A stretch of 6,507 bases of DNA, taken from the NCBI GenBank assembly GCA_016929465.1, contig JAFGIT010000155.1, positions 1 through 6,507 of the forward strand, read 5' to 3'. Below the pieces are notes generated by a model. That model was not told where the DNA came from. It was given only the letters and a program-made list of their open reading frames with translations, and searched no databases. The DNA comes from JAFGIT01 sp016929465 [NCBI: Candidatus Coatesbacteria bacterium] (GTDB taxonomy: Bacteria > B130-G9). Below, piece by piece: positions 6,129 through 6,507 of this stretch (positions are counted from its first letter, which is position 1; each line of letters opens with the position of its first letter). The position numbers and the translations under genes are program-made.

Positions 6129-6507
6129 ATGGGTAATCGGCACCGTGCGAGAGAAATCGCAATCATGCTGCTCTATCAGCATGAAGCCACTGGTATTGCT
6201 ATCGATAGGGTTCTCGAAGACTACTTCAATGGTCATCCGGTCAATCCTGATACGAAGAGGTTCGCTGAGGAGTTAGTAAGCGGGACCGCCTCACATATCA
6301 AGGATATCGATGTCGTGCTCGAGAGGACATCAGAGCATTGGTCGCTGGAGAGAATACTCCCGGTTGATCTCGCAATAATCAGGCTGGCAGCGTTCGAGAT
6401 AATTCACTTCGGCACTGCTCCTGCCATTGCCATAAACGAGGCAGTCTGCCTCGCGAAGAGATATAGCTCCGACAAGGCCTCCTCGTTCATCAACGGTGTG
6501 CTGGACA
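6129..6507 (+). CDS. nusB: Transcription antitermination factor NusB, 3' end missing
   Basis: NusB binds NusE (S10) and the boxA RNA, letting RNA polymerase run through terminators, mainly in rRNA operons. The first 126 residues are visible, and the frame is open to the right edge. Family landmarks: NRHRAREIAIMLLYQHE (3-19) at the N-terminus, HWSLERILPVDLAIIRLAAFEI (70-91), and the C-terminal PAIAINEAVCLAKRYSSDKASSFINGVLD (98-126). By family comparison probably only about 10-20 residues are lacking. nusB directly after ribH is a common bacterial arrangement. Here a probable terminator separates them, so expression may depend on readthrough of that hairpin or on a promoter further upstream. 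The AGGG at 6119-6122 supports the start. Confidence 0.95.
   Translation, partial: MGNRHRAREIAIMLLYQHEATGIAIDRVLEDYFNGHPVNPDTKRFAEELVSGTASHIKDIDVVLERTSEHWSLERILPVDLAIIRLAAFEIIHFGTAPAIAINEAVCLAKRYSSDKASSFINGVLD
6163..6184 (+). repeat. Perfect 8-bp stem-loop in the early coding region of nusB
   Basis: TCATGCTG (6163-6170) pairs with CAGCATGA (6177-6184) around a CTCTAT loop, over nusB codons 12-19. TGCTCT at 6169-6174 matches the first six bases of the E. coli-type boxA, the RNA site bound by NusB. The encoded LLYQ is conserved in the family, which limits how far this can be read as RNA selection. Confidence 0.35.

Noticed and set aside
1-6507. Overabundance of the palindrome CTCGAG (about eleven copies against one to two expected)
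   Set aside because: Nearly all copies checked are in-frame Leu-Glu pairs (CTC GAG), both favoured codons, so codon use explains them.

Overview
This is an ordinary bacterial housekeeping stretch, compact and transcribed entirely from the + strand. Release factor RF1 identifies it as bacterial. The coding GC content looks moderate (mid-50s % by eye). AGG/AGA arginine and ATA isoleucine codons are frequent, and one gene uses a TTG start. These traits do not fix a phylum. The gene order (prfA, DUF89 phosphatase, ftsY, rib operon, nusB) is not one I can match to a named lineage, and an uncultivated phylum is possible.

Layout: the window opens with the last 54 codons of prfA. A metal-dependent DUF89 phosphatase gene overlaps its stop codon by 4 bases. 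After a 91-base gap comes ftsY (SRP receptor GTPase), then ribD 21 bases further on. A 170-base AT-richer gap separates ribD from ribE. ribBA follows after 35 bases and ribH after 100 bases. A GC-rich hairpin with a T-run, probably an intrinsic terminator, lies between ribH and nusB. The window ends inside nusB, near its 3' end.

Function: ribD, ribE, ribBA and ribH supply the enzymes that turn GTP and ribulose 5-phosphate into riboflavin, apart from the phosphatase acting on the ribitylamino-pyrimidine phosphate. No FMN riboswitch is visible ahead of ribD or in any rib gap. prfA, ftsY and nusB serve translation termination, membrane protein targeting and transcription antitermination.

No new system (defence island, mobile element, CRISPR array or RNA gene) is visible. 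The points most worth a second look are these: glutamine replaces the metal-ligand histidine in the RibB half of RibBA; a DUF89 phosphatase sits near a riboflavin cluster that lacks its phosphatase; several gene junctions carry alternative hairpins, including an 18-base perfect palindrome; and a terminator lies immediately before the nusB ribosome binding site.
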